Below, in pieces: positions 51,960 to 63,807 of a stretch of DNA of 64,000 nt; the stretch's first letter is position 1; each line of letters opens with the position of its first letter. Location: positions 11,586,001-11,650,000 of the forward strand of contig CM028890.1 of the NCBI GenBank assembly GCA_016801885.1. Reading direction: 5' to 3'. The DNA is from Toxotes chatareus. Its lineage: Eukaryota; Chordata; Actinopteri; Toxotidae. A model generated the notes under the pieces. That model ran no database searches, was not told the origin of the DNA, and saw only the letters and a list, made by a program, of their open reading frames with translations. Both the position numbers and the translations under genes were made by a program.

Positions 51960-54900
51960 CTGTAAATGACAACACATTACAACACATTACAGGTGTAAGT
52001 TTTTTTTTTTTTTAGATAAACACATTGATAACAAACTGTACCACTGATAAGTGCACTCATTACACTGCTCCTGTTCTGTGGACTAGTAACACTGGACGGC
52101 TATCACTGATGATCATTGTGGGCACAGTGAAGTGTCCTCCCTGAGTCAGTCTGTGTAATCCGTCAATGAGCTCTGCACATTCATCACTCTGTCCTGCTAC
52201 TCCTCTAAATTACAAATATCTGGAGTGGCTGTGGCCTGACATAAAATGATAAATATCTGATAAACTACAGGTAGAAACCACTGGTCACCGTGTCAGTTAG
52301 ACCTAGCATTTGAAGGACACTTATAATATATCTGTGTTCCATACTGGTGACACCTGAAGCCTTCCCACATGATCTTAAACCTCTGCTGAATATTGAAATT
52401 GAAAAATAATCTTAGCTTCAATATCTATTTTACATTGATAACGATATATAAAGATGAAATTAAACAATAGAAGCACAATTTAGAGGCACTGGTGGGATCA
52501 TGGATCACTGTTTACACTGTAGCATAATAAAGAATATACATTAACTAAGCCTCTGTATAAATGAGATCCATGCACCCTGTGACTCTTGCAGCACCATTCC
52601 TAAAAAGTCCTCTTGCATGACTTATAATTTAACATGACTGGTCAGAACTCCTATTTATTTTTCTCTTGATGTGTGAATTAAAATGTGTGCAGTGCCACTG
52701 CAGCTGCTTCATTCATGCCAGCTAGGCCACTAGGGAATAACATTTGATTATTTAGTTGCAATCAAATCAGTCCTTTCAGTACTGCATGCACCCATTCAAG
52801 ATCATGCAGTGCCAATGAAGAGAGGATGAGGAGGAAAGATGATTTTTTTTTTTTCTGTAAATGCGTGTGTGTCAGTAAATCTATGATCTTGACCATATCA
52901 AGCTCAGTACGTTTTAATGAACTGGGTTTTGCTCAAAACAGATTTAAATGCATGCTCACTGCACTAACATTGCATTCCTGTAAAATGAAAACGTAAAACC
53001 ATCTTACCCTGTCGATATACTGAAGGTCTTTCCATTGTTTAATCAGTACATTTTCAACGCGATTCTCAGCCTAATTACTGGGTGTAATTGCTGAGAGGTT
53101 GAAGGACACATCAACACCAAACGGGGGATTTTCATCCTGCTTTCGTAGCTTTACGGTCCTGAGGGCACAAGTCATGACAGTCATTCAATCAGTGGCCACA
53201 GAAACACAAGGCAAGGCAGTCAGACCCACTGAGGAATATAAAATCCGAGAGCGGAGAGAAGATCACTTAGGTGAGATGGCATTTCTTCTGAGTTCACACA
53301 CGGACGCAACACCGCGCGCTGCTCCTGATATGGAGCGAGAAACGCACGTAGCACCTGACAGGTCATTCTGCAACGGAGATGAGGGGGGGGGGGGGCTAAT
53401 GTATGCAAAACATCTCTCCGGCGGTCGGTGTGAAGTCGTCCTATTTCATTATTTCATACTGGATCAGCCGCGCAGATCATCTTCCCTCCTCTGTGAACCT
53501 CTGGATGTGCTGTCTCCCCCTCATCCATCCTGTCTCCCCTTCACCCAACCCTCCTTTACCACTGTTCAACCTGGTGTGTGTGTGTGTGTGGAGGGGGATA
53601 AAGGTGAAAGCTGTTACTTTCATTTTACTTGTTGCTTACTTTTCAAGAACAACACGCAGAATTCGACTTTATTTCACCATTTCTTTTGAAAACCCCGATT
53701 TCCCCTTTGAAATTTTAATTAACAGTATTTTATTTTTGATCACTGTCAGGCTACAGTTCCCTGATCAAGCCTTGGATGTATATTTGTGTGGCTGGACACC
53801 ATAAGGGATGATTGGGAAGATGTATTTTTGGTGATTTGGATGAATTGACCCTTTAAATGTTACTGGTTTGAAGGGGAGATGTGGCTACTCGCTTAAAAAA
53901 ATGTGAAACTGTTTATACCTTCTGGTTTTCATTTGGGCTTTTGCTTCGATGATTTTGTAAAACCATATATATTCCCGTGGTTTCCATTGCCACTTAAACC
54001 CATTCTGGATGATGTTCAATTAAACGTTCATTATGTGTCCCTCCACTGTTTAACTCCATGCAGATGCAGAGGGATTGTGGAGAGGCATTGTGATTTGAGG
54101 CCTGACAATCAAACTGCTGGTTGTCATCAAGGCACCGCAGACTCCTCGGGCTCCTGTTGCTGAGACCCATCAACACAGCCCGGCATTATTCAGCCTCACA
54201 GCACGTCACACTTTTTGTCAGAGCACCGCGTCCTTCCCCATGCCACTTCTCATGCAGCAGCCATTCTGCTTATGCCGTCCTGAATATCAATGTATTATGT
54301 TTCACTGCAGGGGTGCAGTCCACTGTGTGCATGCATGCTATTTGTGCGTCTGTACACATGCATTTGTTTTGCTCATGACAAATACAAGCCAGGGAACTTG
54401 GGCTAAATTGTGTACAAGCCCCATCATCACATAACAACTATAATAATTTCTTAATTTGTGGCTGAGAATATTGTGTGTGATGATGAGATGAGCTGAAGGC
54501 AAGTGGGACTACTGCACTTAATTTGCTTCACTCACTGTCAGGAAGAATGCATTTGCTTCACTAACAATCACAACTGAATCCTTGGATATGTTTATCAGAC
54601 CACCCAAGTACAACATCATGAGATGATCTCTACAAATAGGACAGTTCATAGAACAATTCTACACAAAATAAAACCCACAATGAAACAGAATAAACCAAAC
54701 GATGAAGATTAGTGGGTCAGTCAGATCATGTGATGACGTCAAGGCAGGTCTTGATCAGAAGGCGACTGCTTTAGCTTCCGTCTAGATAAGACGTCTGGCA
54801 TGTCTGAAGACGTTCTGCAACAGACCAAAGTATGAGTCACATAAGTAATACTGGATGTCCTCCTTCCATTTGAGACAGCCTATATTACTTTATTCCCTCA

Positions 54901-56608
54901 AGTCATCCAATGGTTGATACAGAGTGAAATTTCAATAACTCTGCATCAGGCATTTTACAAAACTATGAAATGACTGAACTATATATATAAATAGCATATT
55001 AAAGCATTTTCTGGCTAATTTTGATAGTTTAATTTAGGACTATACTGTCTAAAGCCTGACCTGAACTGACCTATTAAACTATGAGGATTTTAAATTATGA
55101 CGCATTAAATTTCAGTGGCTATTTTCAAGTATATTCAGGTTGAGCTGTTGTTTTATTCAAAAGCTAGAGAGCACTAGTAGAAACTGTCTAGAGTATTTTA
55201 TATTTATTCCATGAATGTAATGATCTGGATGATTCCCCAAACTTTAAAATGTACTTTTCCAGCTTTCAAAACATCAAGCATTAAAAAAAGGCTTTCTTAT
55301 AACAAGTGTCACTCAAGGATTTGTGAAAATGGTTAGTTGTGAAGTCCAATGTCTATACATATACCGTGTTTGGTGTCACACTCCACAACACGTGCCGCAC
55401 ATGGTCGATGAATGAACTAATCAGACATGAGTGAAATCTATCCAGAATCTGGGTTACCACAGCAACAGCATCCAAAGTTTGACTATTGTTTGGCTATGAA
55501 AAGGAGGTGATACCTTGTAATGTTTGCTATTGAAAGTCCCTCTTTTCTCCTGCAAATGGCTTGGACAGGCAACAAAAAAGCACATGCTCTTATGTAAGGT
55601 GTTTTGTTGGCTATTCTACAATTTTGTTATGATTAAAAAAAAACTTAAATAAATAAAATGTGAAAATAAATAAATAAAAATAAAAAGTTTACGAACAAGC
55701 TGTCCTCAGATCAACTATAAACAAAAAAAGTGCCGCAGATACAGAAATGCTGAGGTGAGATTCACTTCCTCAGAGAGAATACTATTTTTTTTTTTTTCAT
55801 TAAATCAACATCATGTCATTTATAATGAGCAATTAACTATTTTGTCCATGAATCAGCGTAACAGCTTAATCTTGTCAAATTATGTTTTTGGCACATCATC
55901 ATATTCTAAGTCAGCAAATCACATTCTCTATCGTACTATGGCATAAAATACATTATTACTGGACATACCAATAAAGGAGCAACACAGAACAAGAATAATT
56001 TGAAACCAAATCATGTCGATCAGTCCACTTTAACGCCCGCCTTGCAGTGCCTGCCTCAAACCAAAAATTACCTTTTTGAGATGAAAGAAGATGCACATCT
56101 AAACAGTGCAGTATCGTCTGGATCTGTTTGTCAGTGACCTCCAAAAATGATTCATGCGACAGTTCTTTTTTTTCATGTGTCACTGCAGTGATTAAACGTT
56201 GGTGAGGTTGAGGATACTGAAAAAGGAGCTACTTGGTTAAGGTCAGGGAAAGACAAGAAAACAATGTTAACTGCTGGTAAGAAATGGAAGAGAGGTCTCC
56301 TGTCACATTATAGCATTACCAATGTTGATTTGATGACAGATTGCTTTATGGATCAAAGCTAAAGTTAATGTGTATTCTGCATAAGTTGGAAACTGATATT
56401 GTAAGTGAGAATTAGAGGTTTCCAAGAGGCAATATGTAAATTCTGAATACAACTGACTGCCAACTATTATGTTTTCATCAACAAATCAATAAAACACTGA
56501 CAGTTAAAGCACTTTGAGATTAGGGAAACATTGCGATCTTTAAGGTTAGTGCTTGGAACAAATGAGATGGCATGAATCTTGAAGGAACCAGTGCTGAAGT
56601 CAGCTGTA
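51960..56608. other. Non-coding region between tmem275 and kncn
   Basis: No coding exon recognised. It includes a GC-richer, CpG-containing patch at about 53280-53480 (a possible tmem275 promoter on the minus strand), a 13-base G run at about 53383-53396, a short GT run at about 53573-53590 and an A-rich tract near 55635-55687. The 196-codon frame at 53099-53689 crosses the G run and the GT repeat and has no domain. Confidence 0.55.
53383..53396 (+). repeat. G homopolymer run
   Basis: About 13 consecutive G residues, uncommon in this AT-rich region. It lies within the GC-richer patch upstream of tmem275. Confidence 0.9.
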
Positions 56609-59600
56609 TCACTGTCCACCACTCATCACTGCTGGCTCTAGTATGTAAATGACTAATCCACAGCTACATGGTTCGAATATGATTCGAAAGAGACAGACAC
56701 TGTTGGCTTCAATCTCATACCCCTCATCTGGGTTGGTCTCAGCCATTGGTCCGCCCTCCACAAAGGTTCCCATACGACTCTTAGAACGTTCCAGATTTAG
56801 CTGACTCTGAGTCCCTGCAAGGCCACAAGATAACAGATAAACACACAGCAGCAGGCAATATAACATGTTCATCTGTGGAAATCTGGATCACAATGTCAAG
56901 TAAAAAGGCACACACATACTTGGACTGCCCATTATTATTAAAGCTGATTACAATCTGTTTAAGTACATTGAAAAAAAGTTTTTGTTGAATTTACTCAGTT
57001 TTAATGTTGAAAGTGGTTGCACGCAATACATTCATCTAAATCCAGACATATTTTTTTAAGTTGGCTGTACTAGTAATTTCAAATAAATTATATAAGCACT
57101 TTCGGCACGAAAATTCTGAGTATTTGTTACTTTTTTGTATTTCCTTAGTAATTCTAACTAAACCCATGTTTACTTAAATTCATTATGTAATTCATATATT
57201 GTGGTGTGCACATTGGTCCAACCAGAAAGATAAAAGTAAGCAAAAAGGGGGGAAAAAATTCTCAAGAGCACTTCTCAAGAAGAATCAAAATAATTAAATT
57301 GTTTTATGCTACTGTCACAGGGAGACCCCGTGCACTAAAGTAAGGCACATGTGCCTTACATGTGCTCTTTCTCAGGTAGATTTTATCAGAATGTTGATCC
57401 TGGTGTGAAGTGCTGGTGGTGACGTGTGTGGTATGAACTTTTGGAGGAGGGCGTGAAGGAGAGAAGTCACACTGTGATCGTGTATTTGATTTATTGAATT
57501 TAAATTTTGTTGACCTGTCTCCTTTGTTGCACTTCTTCCTCTGACAGACCAGGAACAGCCAAACCTGAGCTGGAGCGGTCCATTTGGTTAAATAGGGGGG
57601 TTCACAGGGGAAGAAACCAAGTGTGGTAGAGTGGGAGGGGTGTTTTGTCTTTTGTGGTGAAATGACCTGTATAAGTATCTTGTTTAAAAAGAAATATGTG
57701 TTAAGTAAGTTTAACTGAACTTCTATTTGATAATATGTTATTTAGTATTGGGATTATTGTAAGTGTGTTGGAAGAGATAATTGATATTGATTTCTTGGTG
57801 CAGTCCACCAGTATAAAAGTGAGGAGGCTGTGGTGGCCGGAGCCTAAAGGAGAGAAGCACAGCTCCTGGACACAGCTCCAGATTATAGCTCCTGCCGTGG
57901 TCCCAAACTTTAAAGGTATAACCAGAAAGGCAGTTTAGAGCGAGTTCTTTTGTTCTGTATTATTTTGATTCTTCTTGAGAAGTGCTCTTGAGAATTTTTT
58001 TTCCCCCTTTTTGCTTACTTTTATGTTTCTGGTTGGCCCAATGTGCATTATTTACTGTGGAGTTTTTGAACAAGACTCCATTTTATTTTGTCAGATAAAA
58101 TGGAATTGGGAATTGCTCCAGACTGCCACAACTCATTGTTGTATACCGGGTTTCTCAGCCACCCCCACATCTACATATGCATTTTGATTGTTTTAAATAA
58201 AATTGTGAATTGAATTAAGATATTTTACATATGTAGAATAAAACAATTTGATTTAAAACACAATAACAAATTATTAAACCACAATATATGAATTACATAA
58301 TGAATTTAAGTAAATTAAACATGGGCTTAGTTAGAATTACTAAGGAAATCAGAGTAACAAAACACTCAGAATTTATGTGCTGAAACTGCTTACATAATTT
58401 AATTGAAATTACTCAAAAATATTAAGTACAGCCAACTTAAAAAATATGTCTGGATTTAGATGAATGTATTGCGTGCAACCACTTTCAACATTAAAATTGA
58501 GTAAATTCAACAAAACATTTTTTCAGTGTATATAAGACAAGTACCCATCCAGTGAATTCTAACAGAAATTTTCAGTTTCATTTACAGTTTTTAATTTGAA
58601 TATACACATTATTTTTATGTTAGCCTACTTTTTTCTTTTCATTAGAACCCAAACATGTAGGTCGTCCTTTGAAGCCTCATTAATATATTCCTTATGGCTG
58701 GCTGCTCAGCACAAAAACAGCATCTCATGATTTGTAATTATAGTGCGTTGCTGTACGATGAAAATATACAGTACGTTAGTCCTTGAATTTTGATGAGGAT
58801 TCATACAAAATGTATACAAGATATCGCAAGTAAAATTTCATTCAAATTCTCTCAGAACAGTTTATGTTCTCTCTCTTATATCTTTCCTTGATCTCACAAT
58901 ATTTTCTATTTGGGTCAAGAAAAAGTGATTATGAAAGAAGAAAGCATTTTTTTTTTTACTATTCAGTTGCACCCCATGAGATTTTTAAGAGATGTCTGAT
59001 GCTCTGCAATAACCACCTTGTCACAGCATCTTTCTCACTGGTGTTAACTATTAGCTCTCCGGTGTACAGACAAGTGTCAGATTTGTTATCAACAAATATC
59101 AGACACAGACACGATGGCTCGGTATCAACTAGCTGAACACTATACTTTTGAATGTTATGTGATTGCAGTATAGATTAGTGGCTTTTTGGTTTCAGGAAAG
59201 GCTGGCTCAGATGCTCATTCTCACCTTCTCGTCTGAGCGTTTCTGTGGGTTGTTCAGGAGCAGGATTGGTGGCCGCGGGGTGAACTCTGAAGTTTCCTGA
59301 GAAGTTAAGAAATACTGTGAGCCGAAATGTTTCTTGTATAGAACAAATATTGTTCCTTAAACAATGTAGTGAACAAAGTTAGGCTGACATCACAGCATGG
59401 CTCATGTGACGGAGCAACAAGATGTTGAAGTGCAACTCAATTCAAAAGTCTTTGAACTGAATTTTCAAAGAATGACTAAAAAAATATCAGACAACCCACC
59501 AAAGGATGGCAGAATGTGGTTGATGTTCAGCCAGGCTTTTATGAAGGGGTAGATCGATATGAGCAGGCCTGGAAAGCAGAAGCCATGATTAATTTGATAA

Positions 59601-61458
59601 ATTATACATTTATACTGGTCTTACTATAGTGCTGTCATCATTGTTGGTGCGGTAAATGCTCAGTAACAGATTGATTGCAGTATTCATGTGAATATTTGTC
59701 ACAATCTTTGGTTCCAATGAAATAACAATCAATTACATTTATTTCTGGCGATGTGCGCTATAGTCAGTGGAAAAGAAGCCAGGAGTGGAAGAAAATATTG
59801 TGAACTGCAGGCTCTGAGAAAAATCTCATTATTGAGGGATATCAAATGTCAGCATGATATATTAGCATGAATCTAATCACTTGCACATTCTAGTTTATAA
59901 CAATCTGCTAATTTCCAAGTGCTAAGTGCTTTCCAAGTGCTATTAATGCCTGTGAGCCACACCAGGAGGTGAAAAAACTCTTTTCCCTTTTTCATAGAAG
60001 TTCTCATACTTGTAGATGTCACGACCAACAATAAGATTGTGTGATGAGATATCTATTGCCAAACTGTAATTGCCTTGGCATAGCTTTCAGATTAGTTTTA
60101 CTGTTTCAGATACAGCTTGTGATGTTTCTTCCCATTCAACTCCAAGCATACAGTAATATCTGAACCGCAGGGCTTGTGTGCCTCTCAGTGGCACTCTGCT
60201 CCAATTCAGCACCGTTATTGATTTCCCTTATAAGCCAGAAGAGCTGGCATTAAAGCCTGGCAGGTCCTGAGGGTGGCTGTGATGCATGTCAGTGCCTAAA
60301 ATGTCATGAAACTGCAGAAAGAGTGAAAAGAATCTGCCGAGAACACTCTGTTCATACTTATTAGTCAGCCTATGTGTTGGAGGAGGCATCATGGCACACA
60401 AGCCCCAAAACACATAATTAGATGCTACTTAGCTACACAAGTGCTGCCAGAGTTAATGTCGCTGTCAAACTGCTGCGCTCAGTTTTGATTTGCCAAATTC
60501 TTGTGCACATTAGAAAGATATATTAATTATTGAATGCTGGCCAAATCATCAGCGAGAATGTATATCACATTAGCCATAAGTGTTGATGTTGTCTTCCAGA
60601 GATCAAAAGCCCTGTCCTTTACTCTTTCTCTCCAGGAAAGCAGTTAAGGCACTCCTTTATCTTGGCAGTGCAAGTCCTCCGGCTATCAGCTGGCTCCAGT
60701 TACACTGTTGTATCAGATGAGGACATGGTGTGTTTTTCAAGAATGGTGGATGGAAAATGTCACAGACCACAGATCTTTCTTTCTCTTTTCTTTTTTTTTT
60801 TGTAGCAAACTATCCATCAGTTTGTCTGATGGACGAGTGTGTCCTCCACTGAAGGTTTTTATAACCCTTGAGTGAAATTGACACTATCTTCACTTCCTAA
60901 TTGAGCATATATATATGTGAGTGTGTGTGTGTGTATATACATACATACACACTCACACAATACATATACATATATATACACATATATATACATATACATA
61001 TATACATATATACATACATACACATACACATATACATATATACACACACACACCTAATTAATAATGCAGAATGTAGTTAAGTAGTAAGAACATTACAGTT
61101 AATCCACTATCACACTGGCAAATCTTCTATCAATATTCAGTTAAAGTTACTTGTGAAAAAAATGGGATCAGAGGATAAAAGCAAAAAGCAGTCAAGACAG
61201 CCAGTAACTTTAACGATTTAATACCTACTTTAACGATTTAAACCACTTCCCAAAACTGGGTCAGTGGTTCCCAAAAAAAAAAAGAGTTTCACACACACAC
61301 ACACACTCACCGAGGCCTCCTGCTCCCAGGAAGATACCTCCTACAGCATCAGCGTCACACTCCCTGGACACCCCAATGATAATGCAGCCCGCCACGATGC
61401 TGAGCAGGGCCGAGCCCACCCGTAGCCCATGGTACTCCCCGATGCTGACGGGGTTCAT
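56609..61458 (-). CDS. kncn: Kinocilin, four coding exons
   Basis: Small two-pass membrane protein; in mouse it is found in the kinocilium and microtubule-rich parts of inner-ear hair cells. Exons (minus strand): 61458-61311, 59568-59500, 59296-59225 and 56814-56609, all with GT-AG borders and compatible phases, 495 bases, 164 residues. Exon 1 starts MNPVSIGEYHGLRVG and contains IVAGCIIIGVS and GGIFLGAGGLG; exon 2 continues LLISIYPFIKAWLNINHILP; exon 3 gives NFRVHPAATNPAPEQ. These track mammalian kinocilin through both membrane segments (about 12-30 and 37-57) and the RIHP motif. Exon 4 (TQSQLNLERSKSRMG and onward) is acidic, then ends in an unexpected hydrophobic stretch. The true C-terminus is less certain, because a weak donor (GGGTATGAG) lies inside this exon and the product is longer than my recollection of the mammalian protein. 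Confidence 0.88.
56966..58528. mobile_element. Foldback DNA transposon in kncn intron 3
   Basis: A 1563-bp element with long terminal inverted repeats: left arm 56966-57207 starting CATTGAAAAAAAG and right arm about 58277-58528 ending TTTTTTCAGTG. The flanks are TA on both sides (56964-56965, 58529-58530), consistent with a TA duplication. A second inverted pair lies inside (57207-57300 against 57955-58049). The right half has about 227 extra bases at 58050-58277. The ends resemble CACTG..CAGTG termini of fish EnSpm-type or other TIR elements. No transposase frame was recognised, so it is non-autonomous. It interrupts no exon. Confidence 0.85.
57340..57359. repeat. Perfect 20-bp palindrome
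   Basis: GTAAGGCACATGTGCCTTAC is self-complementary with no spacer. It lies in the interior of the foldback transposon. Confidence 0.9.
60904..61053 (+). repeat. AT/GT/CA-rich microsatellite complex
   Basis: About 150 bases of mixed TA, TG, CA and ATAC units in kncn intron 1. The Tyr/Val/Cys-rich frame across it is an artefact. Confidence 0.95.
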
Positions 61459-63191
61459 TCAGTAGGTGGAGAAGCCCCACCTGCCCCACACACACACTCA
61501 CACACAGTGACCAGTTCTGACACTGAACTCTGCTTCGACTTGCACCCTCACCACCACTGGCAACGTTACTGTCATCTGCATGAGTCTCGCCCCTCCCTTG
61601 TTTCACCGTGTCTCTGACACAGAAACACTTTCTCTGGCTAAGCCTCCATCTCTATTCTCTGCTCAAGACGTCTCATGCATCTTTAAAGATGGAGCTCTGG
61701 TTTCCATTGCCACCGAAAATTAGAAAGCTTGGGGCACTGACTCTTATGACAGCGATACGCATTCTACAAATCTGATCACAGCCCTCTTCCTACCAGCACT
61801 GGCATCCAGTATCAGTGAATGCCTAGAGTCTAATTTAAAAAAACAAAAAAAAAACTGAACACAACAAACAGCTGTGCTGCCGTCTCAGGATACATGCAGC
61901 GTGTCAGGGAGTTAAAAGAAAGACACAGTAGTATGACTACAAGGGCAAAGCAGCAGAGAAAGAAAAAGGAGAAGGGGGAGGGCAGAAATGGGGTGATAGT
62001 TAGAAACAGAGTTAGAGTATGTGCTACTTGTGTGATTTGCCTGCGAGCTTGAAGGGAATGTATAATGAAAGGTTCTGAGAGTCCTCTACGGTGGGGGCCC
62101 GAGGCCATCCACAAAGGCCTGCAGTTGCCATAGGAATAGCATATCCATGGCAACAGAGGGAAAAAAGGGTAAGCAGGATTAACACCGGTGAATAGGATAA
62201 CAAATGAACTTACTGGGTAGAGAAGAAACAGTGACATATTTCCTGTTCAACAAGTAAACCCCTTTCATGTTTCTCTGGAGCCACATCTATTGTTAATCAG
62301 GGCTGGTAATATGGAGTCTGTGTGTGTTACAAATGCAGTCCATTCCCCTTGAGTTATGATAGTTATGGTAGTTTTTGTGGCTTGTGACTCTTGAACACAA
62401 AAGTGTATCACACAAAGTGTGTTCTTTGATGCTTCAGAAAAAGGTATGGTCTTGCTGACAAGTTAGTTGATGGAATAAAACCTGAACTACACATCCAGTA
62501 CTCTACAGTGGTCCTGCTTTTTATTATGTTCTTATATGTTCTCTGCTGTCTATGAGAAAGTCGAGCACAACTCCCCTAATTTAGACAACTATATTATCTT
62601 GAAGGAAAAGTGGTGTTACGAGACTTTCTGGGAAACTAAAAAGAAATATGTGGCCTTGTACTCTGGGAGGGAACACAGCAATATGAAATGGGCATTTAGT
62701 TATTACAGGTCTTGCTGTCTTGTACTGAAGTTACATTCTATCGCCAGCGTTCACACAATGAACACAAATTAGAAATGAGAAATAATAAACAATTATTTCT
62801 AATTGTTTATTATTAAATTATTAAATAAAATTAAGGCAGATAATGCAGTAACAACCATCTAACGGTGTAAAAATCGCAATATTAGCAGGTACTCGTTATT
62901 ATTTTTATGTTTTTGAAAAAATAATTGTAATTATAGGCATTTTACTTTCCAAATTAGCATTGCACTTCATTGCATTTCCTAGTGCATTAAAATGTATGTA
63001 CACAGGATGTGATTAACTATACAAACCCATGAGCAGGTGTAATGGTGCCCCTTTTGGTAAGACCACCTTTTACAATGCAACTCCTTTAAAGTTACAAGAC
63101 ATTATTATTAACAGCAAAAGTACTGCATACACAGCGTCAGCGTAAAATTGCACAAGAAATAAGAAAGAGAAGAGAAAAAAAAAAAATCAGA
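61459..63191. other. Non-coding region between kncn and the tRNA cluster
   Basis: Lies upstream of the kncn start codon, so it should contain the kncn 5' UTR and promoter on the minus strand, but no TATA box or splice site could be fixed. A 14-bp perfect inverted repeat is at 62781-62814. No coding exon is recognised; the 135-codon minus-strand frame at 61830-62237 is Phe/Leu-rich with no domain. Confidence 0.5.
62781..62814. repeat. AT-rich perfect hairpin
   Basis: AATAATAAACAATT (62781-62794) and its exact complement (62801-62814) are separated by the 6-base loop ATTTCT. Confidence 0.85.
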
Positions 63192-63263
63192 TGCGTTGGC
63201 CGGGAATCGAACCCGGGTCAACTGCTTGGAAGGCAGCTATGCTAACCACTATACCACCAACGC
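63192..63263 (-). tRNA. tRNA-Gly (anticodon UCC)
   Basis: On the minus strand the gene reads GCGTTGGTGGTATAGTGG and onward, with anticodon arm CTGCC-TTCCAAG-CAG (UCC), a T arm with GGGTTCGATTCCC, a closed acceptor stem (GCGTTGG/CCAACGC) and discriminator A: 72 bases, no intron. A 12-T terminator follows five bases downstream (63175-63186 on the plus strand). The sequence is essentially the standard vertebrate tRNA-Gly-UCC, so it should be active. Confidence 0.97.
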
Positions 63264-63455
63264 TCTGTGAAATCATTGGGGCAAGGCCCGTAGTTCACAA
63301 TCACATCTACTTTTCTGTATAATACAAGTATACATTAAATAGCAGGTTCTTGTTGTGAAAAAACCCATACATAGATGAATGTGAGAAATGCATATGACCT
63401 GATGCAAACCATTTCAGATCACATGACTTTGGAGAATTAGTCCACATAAAATGAG

Positions 63456-63529
63456 TGGCCCGTACGGGGATCGAACCCGCGACCTTGGCGTTATTAGCAC
63501 CACGCTCTAACCAACTGAGCTAACCGGCC
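63456..63529 (-). tRNA. tRNA-Ile (anticodon AAU)
   Basis: On the minus strand it reads GGCCGGTTAGCTCAGTTGGT, an anticodon arm with GTGCTAATAACGC (AAU, read as inosine at the first position after editing), a T arm with GGGTTCGATCCCC and acceptor end GGGCCA: 74 bases, no intron. It has intact A and B boxes and a TTTT terminator just downstream (63448-63451). Confidence 0.97.
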
Positions 63530-63735
63530 ATACACATCGATGTCACAATTATTACATAAATCCCCTTACTCCATATGTCACAAACTGTATTGTAGCATTT
63601 ATTGTTACAACACAACAAATGCACAATAAGTATTGGTTTCTGTTTCTGTAGTTCCTGGCATCCTTATGTCCAATAGATGAAACCATGATGGCCGTTGCTA
63701 TGTTTTTCTACCCCATTATTCAACTATATTCTTGA

Positions 63736-63807
63736 GACCTCGTGGCGCAACGGTAGCGCGTCTGACTCCAGATCAGAAGGTTGCGTGTTCAAATCACGTC
63801 GGGGTCA
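63736..63807 (+). tRNA. tRNA-Trp (anticodon CCA)
   Basis: GACCTCGTGGCGCAACGG then an anticodon arm CTGACTCCAGATCAG (CCA), a T arm GTGTTCAAATCAC and acceptor end GGGGTC plus A: 72 bases, no intron, all stems closed. A six-T terminator is at 63811-63816. It is divergent from the two minus-strand tRNA genes nearby, so each is an independent Pol III unit. Confidence 0.97.

Noticed and set aside
53099..53804. 196- and 133-codon frames upstream of tmem275
   Set aside because: They cross a G homopolymer and a GT repeat and have no domain; more likely promoter or flanking sequence.
61830..62237. 135-codon Phe/Leu-rich minus-strand frame
   Set aside because: Low-complexity reading of purine-rich DNA; no domain and not linked to kncn by splice sites.
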